Source: Candidatus Nitrospira neomarina (GTDB taxonomy: Bacteria; Nitrospirota; Nitrospiria; Nitrospirales; UBA8639). Taken from it: a DNA stretch of 64,000 nucleotides. The notes beneath the pieces are model-generated. The model did no database searches. It worked only from the letters and a program-made list of their open reading frames with translations, and was not told where the DNA came from. Position 1 is the stretch's first letter; each line of letters starts with the position of its first letter. The stretch is from assembly GCF_032051675.1 (NCBI RefSeq), contig NZ_CP116968.1:4457001-4521000 (forward strand), read 5' to 3'. Positions 62,152 through 64,000 of the stretch are shown piece after piece. The position numbers and the translations under genes are program-made.

Positions 62152-62367
62152 GAAGGGTTTCCTGGCAGGCTGCACCCTATTTCCCTCCATGGATTGAGTT
62201 GTTTGTCTGGTGCTCCGAGTACGTTGATGAGGAATTGGCGCCAATAATCGCCCCGCTTTTGAAGGGTTGACGTCCAGGAAACCTTGCCAAAAGATATCGA
62301 TATCGGGTTTATTATCTAAATAATCTCTGTGGTTTTTCCTATTCCTTGTGCCAGGGTGAAGGTAATT

Positions 62368-64000
62368 GTGGCCACTTTTGAACGACTCCATCACTTACTC
62401 GAACAGTCCTTGAGAGATTTTCAAGCTGAATCGAGTGACCTTTCCGATACGCAAGAGCAGGAACTCACTCAGGCACTTCAACGATTGAGGGGCCGACTCA
62501 CTCAAATTCTTTCGACAAATTCCGACCCACCTCCTATTGCAAATTTACTTCCGGTTCGCGATCAGACGGTTTCTCTTCCGGCTCCGATTACGCTCCCCGA
62601 ATCATCTCAGATCCATTTCGTGACTTCGTGTGATGGGGTGATCCTTATGGCCAATGAGGTGGGGAGTCATATCCTGGGGATGGACCTGGCTGAAATTGGG
62701 CAAGTGTCCATTGCCGATTATGTTGCTCATGAGGAATGGAAGATTCTTCGAACCCATCTTTGTGCGATTGATGCTCCTCCGAAGATCCTGAATAGAGTGC
62801 TGACAATTCTCCCAACAGGAAGACCATCGCAAAAGATCCTATGTGTGGTCGTGCCCATGTTTGATCAGTCGCAGAAGGTGGTTGCGTGGCATTGGGGATT
62901 GACTCCTGAGGCGGAATGCTCTTCCGTTCAGCCTTTTATCCAATTGGTGCAGAGTCTGGAATCCCAACTGTTTTCCGGTCAGAGTGTGGATGTGTGTCTG
63001 ACGCAGATTTGTGCTGGCCTTGTGCGGGTTTTTGGTTTTGCCTTTGTGTGGCTGACCACTATGGGAAAGGGAAGTGTGCCCCAGTTACGCGCGCATGCGA
63101 TGACTGGGGAGTTTGATTGGGAGGCGCAAGGCGCTCTGTGGTGGAGCCAGGTTTCGCAGCAAGGTGAGTTAATTCAGGCCTGCGGGGGTTCTGAAATATC
63201 ACTGCTTTCTCCCTGTTATCCGTCCACAAGTTCCATGGCATGGTTTCCGCCCGGATTCCGGTGTCATCAAACCTGGGGTGTTCCTCTGGCTTTGGATGAG
63301 GATTGTTTCGGTATGCTGGTGGTGTGTTCTGAAGGTCCACAGCCGGTTGATCCGACGGTGCTTGGATGGTTGCAGGTATTAGGTTGTGAGATCGAACGGT
63401 TGATGGCACGTGGAAAACAGCTGGATCTCTGGCGATTGCAAAGTGTGGCGATGGGCTCCGTCTTTGATCCCGTCTGTGTGACAGATGCGCAGGGTCATTT
63501 AGAATGGGTGAATGATGCCTATGCGGCCTTGCGTGGTTCCTCGATTCAATCGTTGTTGGGTTCTCCATTGCATTCGTTCCCTCATGAGGAACTCCGAGAC
63601 AGAATGTCCCAGTCAGATCCATCTGCCCAAGAGTTCAATGGCCTGAAGACCGAGGTGATGCAAACGGGAAGCAATGGCCAATCTCTGGTTTTCGAGCAAG
63701 TGGTTACTCCTCTGCTCAATGAGCAGAGGGACCCAATGCATTTTGTCGTGATCTTGCATGATGTGACCGCTCGAAAGACACAAGAACTCCTGATGAAGCA
63801 TCATGCCTATTACGATCCGTTAACCGATCTCCCGAATCGAATTATGTTTAAAGACCGCCTGGAACAGTCGTTGGCGCAAGCCAGGCGAAATGGGACCTTA
63901 CTGGCATTATTCTTTTTGGATCTCGATAATTTTAAAACTATCAATGATTATCATGGACATCAAACAGGAGACCGTGTGTTGCGTATCGTGGCGGAGCGGT
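62368..64000 (+). CDS. PAS-GAF-PAS-GGDEF signalling protein, 3' end outside the window
   Basis: An open frame from GTG 62368 (GAAGGT just upstream; GTG 62356 is the alternative) runs off the window, 544 codons visible. Predicted parts: a helical N-terminus to about 75, a PAS-like domain at about 78-175, a GAF-like domain at about 190-345, a second PAS with LEWVNDAYAALRGSS near 375, and the start of a GGDEF domain at about 479 (YYDPLTDLPNRIMFKDRLEQ, then FFLDLDNFKTINDYHGHQTG). The GGDEF loop itself lies beyond the end. It is probably a cyclic-di-GMP cyclase, perhaps with an EAL domain to follow. Confidence 0.85.
   Translation, partial: MATFERLHHLLEQSLRDFQAESSDLSDTQEQELTQALQRLRGRLTQILSTNSDPPPIANLLPVRDQTVSLPAPITLPESSQIHFVTSCDGVILMANEVGSHILGMDLAEIGQVSIADYVAHEEWKILRTHLCAIDAPPKILNRVLTILPTGRPSQKILCVVVPMFDQSQKVVAWHWGLTPEAECSSVQPFIQLVQSLESQLFSGQSVDVCLTQICAGLVRVFGFAFVWLTTMGKGSVPQLRAHAMTGEFDWEAQGALWWSQVSQQGELIQACGGSEISLLSPCYPSTSSMAWFPPGFRCHQTWGVPLALDEDCFGMLVVCSEGPQPVDPTVLGWLQVLGCEIERLMARGKQLDLWRLQSVAMGSVFDPVCVTDAQGHLEWVNDAYAALRGSSIQSLLGSPLHSFPHEELRDRMSQSDPSAQEFNGLKTEVMQTGSNGQSLVFEQVVTPLLNEQRDPMHFVVILHDVTARKTQELLMKHHAYYDPLTDLPNRIMFKDRLEQSLAQARRNGTLLALFFLDLDNFKTINDYHGHQTGDRVLRIVAER

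Noticed and set aside
62154..62285. AAGGGTTTCCTGG and CCAGGAAACCTT inverted pair after murU
   Set aside because: Arms are about 110 bases apart with no T-run; too weak to call a terminator or element.
1..64000. CRISPR arrays, rRNA genes and riboswitches
   Set aside because: No regularly spaced direct repeats, no rRNA-like sequence and no riboswitch consensus were recognised on reading; only one tRNA was found.

Overview
The window looks like a chromosomal segment of a free-living Gram-negative bacterium. My best guess is a Nitrospira-like member of the Nitrospirota. The grounds are the fused transaldolase/glucose-6-phosphate isomerase beside transketolase, zwf, gnd and a GH15 glucosidase, the many lipoproteins and exported proteins, and the general look of the proteins. 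No rRNA or marker gene here proves it, so the taxon is inference.

Layout. 1-9.3 kb is a rightward, tightly overlapping carbohydrate operon: an ABC permease end, a secreted six-hairpin/discoidin protein, a GH1 beta-glucosidase, a MalK-type ATPase and a second six-hairpin/discoidin protein. 9.7-18.4 kb holds exported and cell-surface proteins (a seven-repeat propeller with a carbohydrate-binding module, a lipoprotein, a sphingomyelinase-like phosphodiesterase, a GT2 glycosyltransferase) and a decayed IS3 element. 18.4-27.6 kb is an insertion-rich accessory region: a carboxyl methyltransferase gene split by an IS110 element, one intact and two decayed IS6-like elements, two families of duplicated non-coding repeats, and a three-gene cassette (astacin-like metalloprotease, ATP-grasp ligase, YbaY-like protein). 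It ends at an intact tRNA-Ser(CGA) gene, and a decayed copy of that tRNA's 3' end lies 5.7 kb away.

27.6-37 kb returns to housekeeping-type genes: tadA, a SprT-like protein, a Na/Ca exchanger, a hydroxyacid dehydrogenase, a THUMP methyltransferase, a CysQ-like phosphatase, YqaA and a DegT aminotransferase. 37.3-40.5 kb is a leftward, AT-richer block of five lipoprotein or membrane-protein genes that includes an M48 metalloprotease. After queF, 42.1-47.8 kb is a compact operon for an aminoethylphosphonate-type headgroup: split phosphonopyruvate decarboxylase, AEP transaminase, a cytidylyltransferase, a CDP-alcohol phosphotransferase fusion and a flippase-like membrane protein. No PEP mutase is in the window.

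48.5-49.7 kb carries a TtuA/TtuB-type tRNA thiolation pair. 49.9-59.5 kb is a central-carbon block: transketolase and transaldolase-isomerase rightward, then zwf, gnd and GH15 leftward. It would connect glucan or trehalose breakdown to the pentose phosphate pathway. 60.3-62.2 kb carries an AmgK/MurU-like muropeptide recycling pair, and the window ends inside a PAS-GAF-PAS-GGDEF signalling protein. The least explained parts are the phosphonate-type operon without its committing enzyme, the protease/ATP-grasp cassette in the tRNA-Ser island, and the lipoprotein/M48 block.
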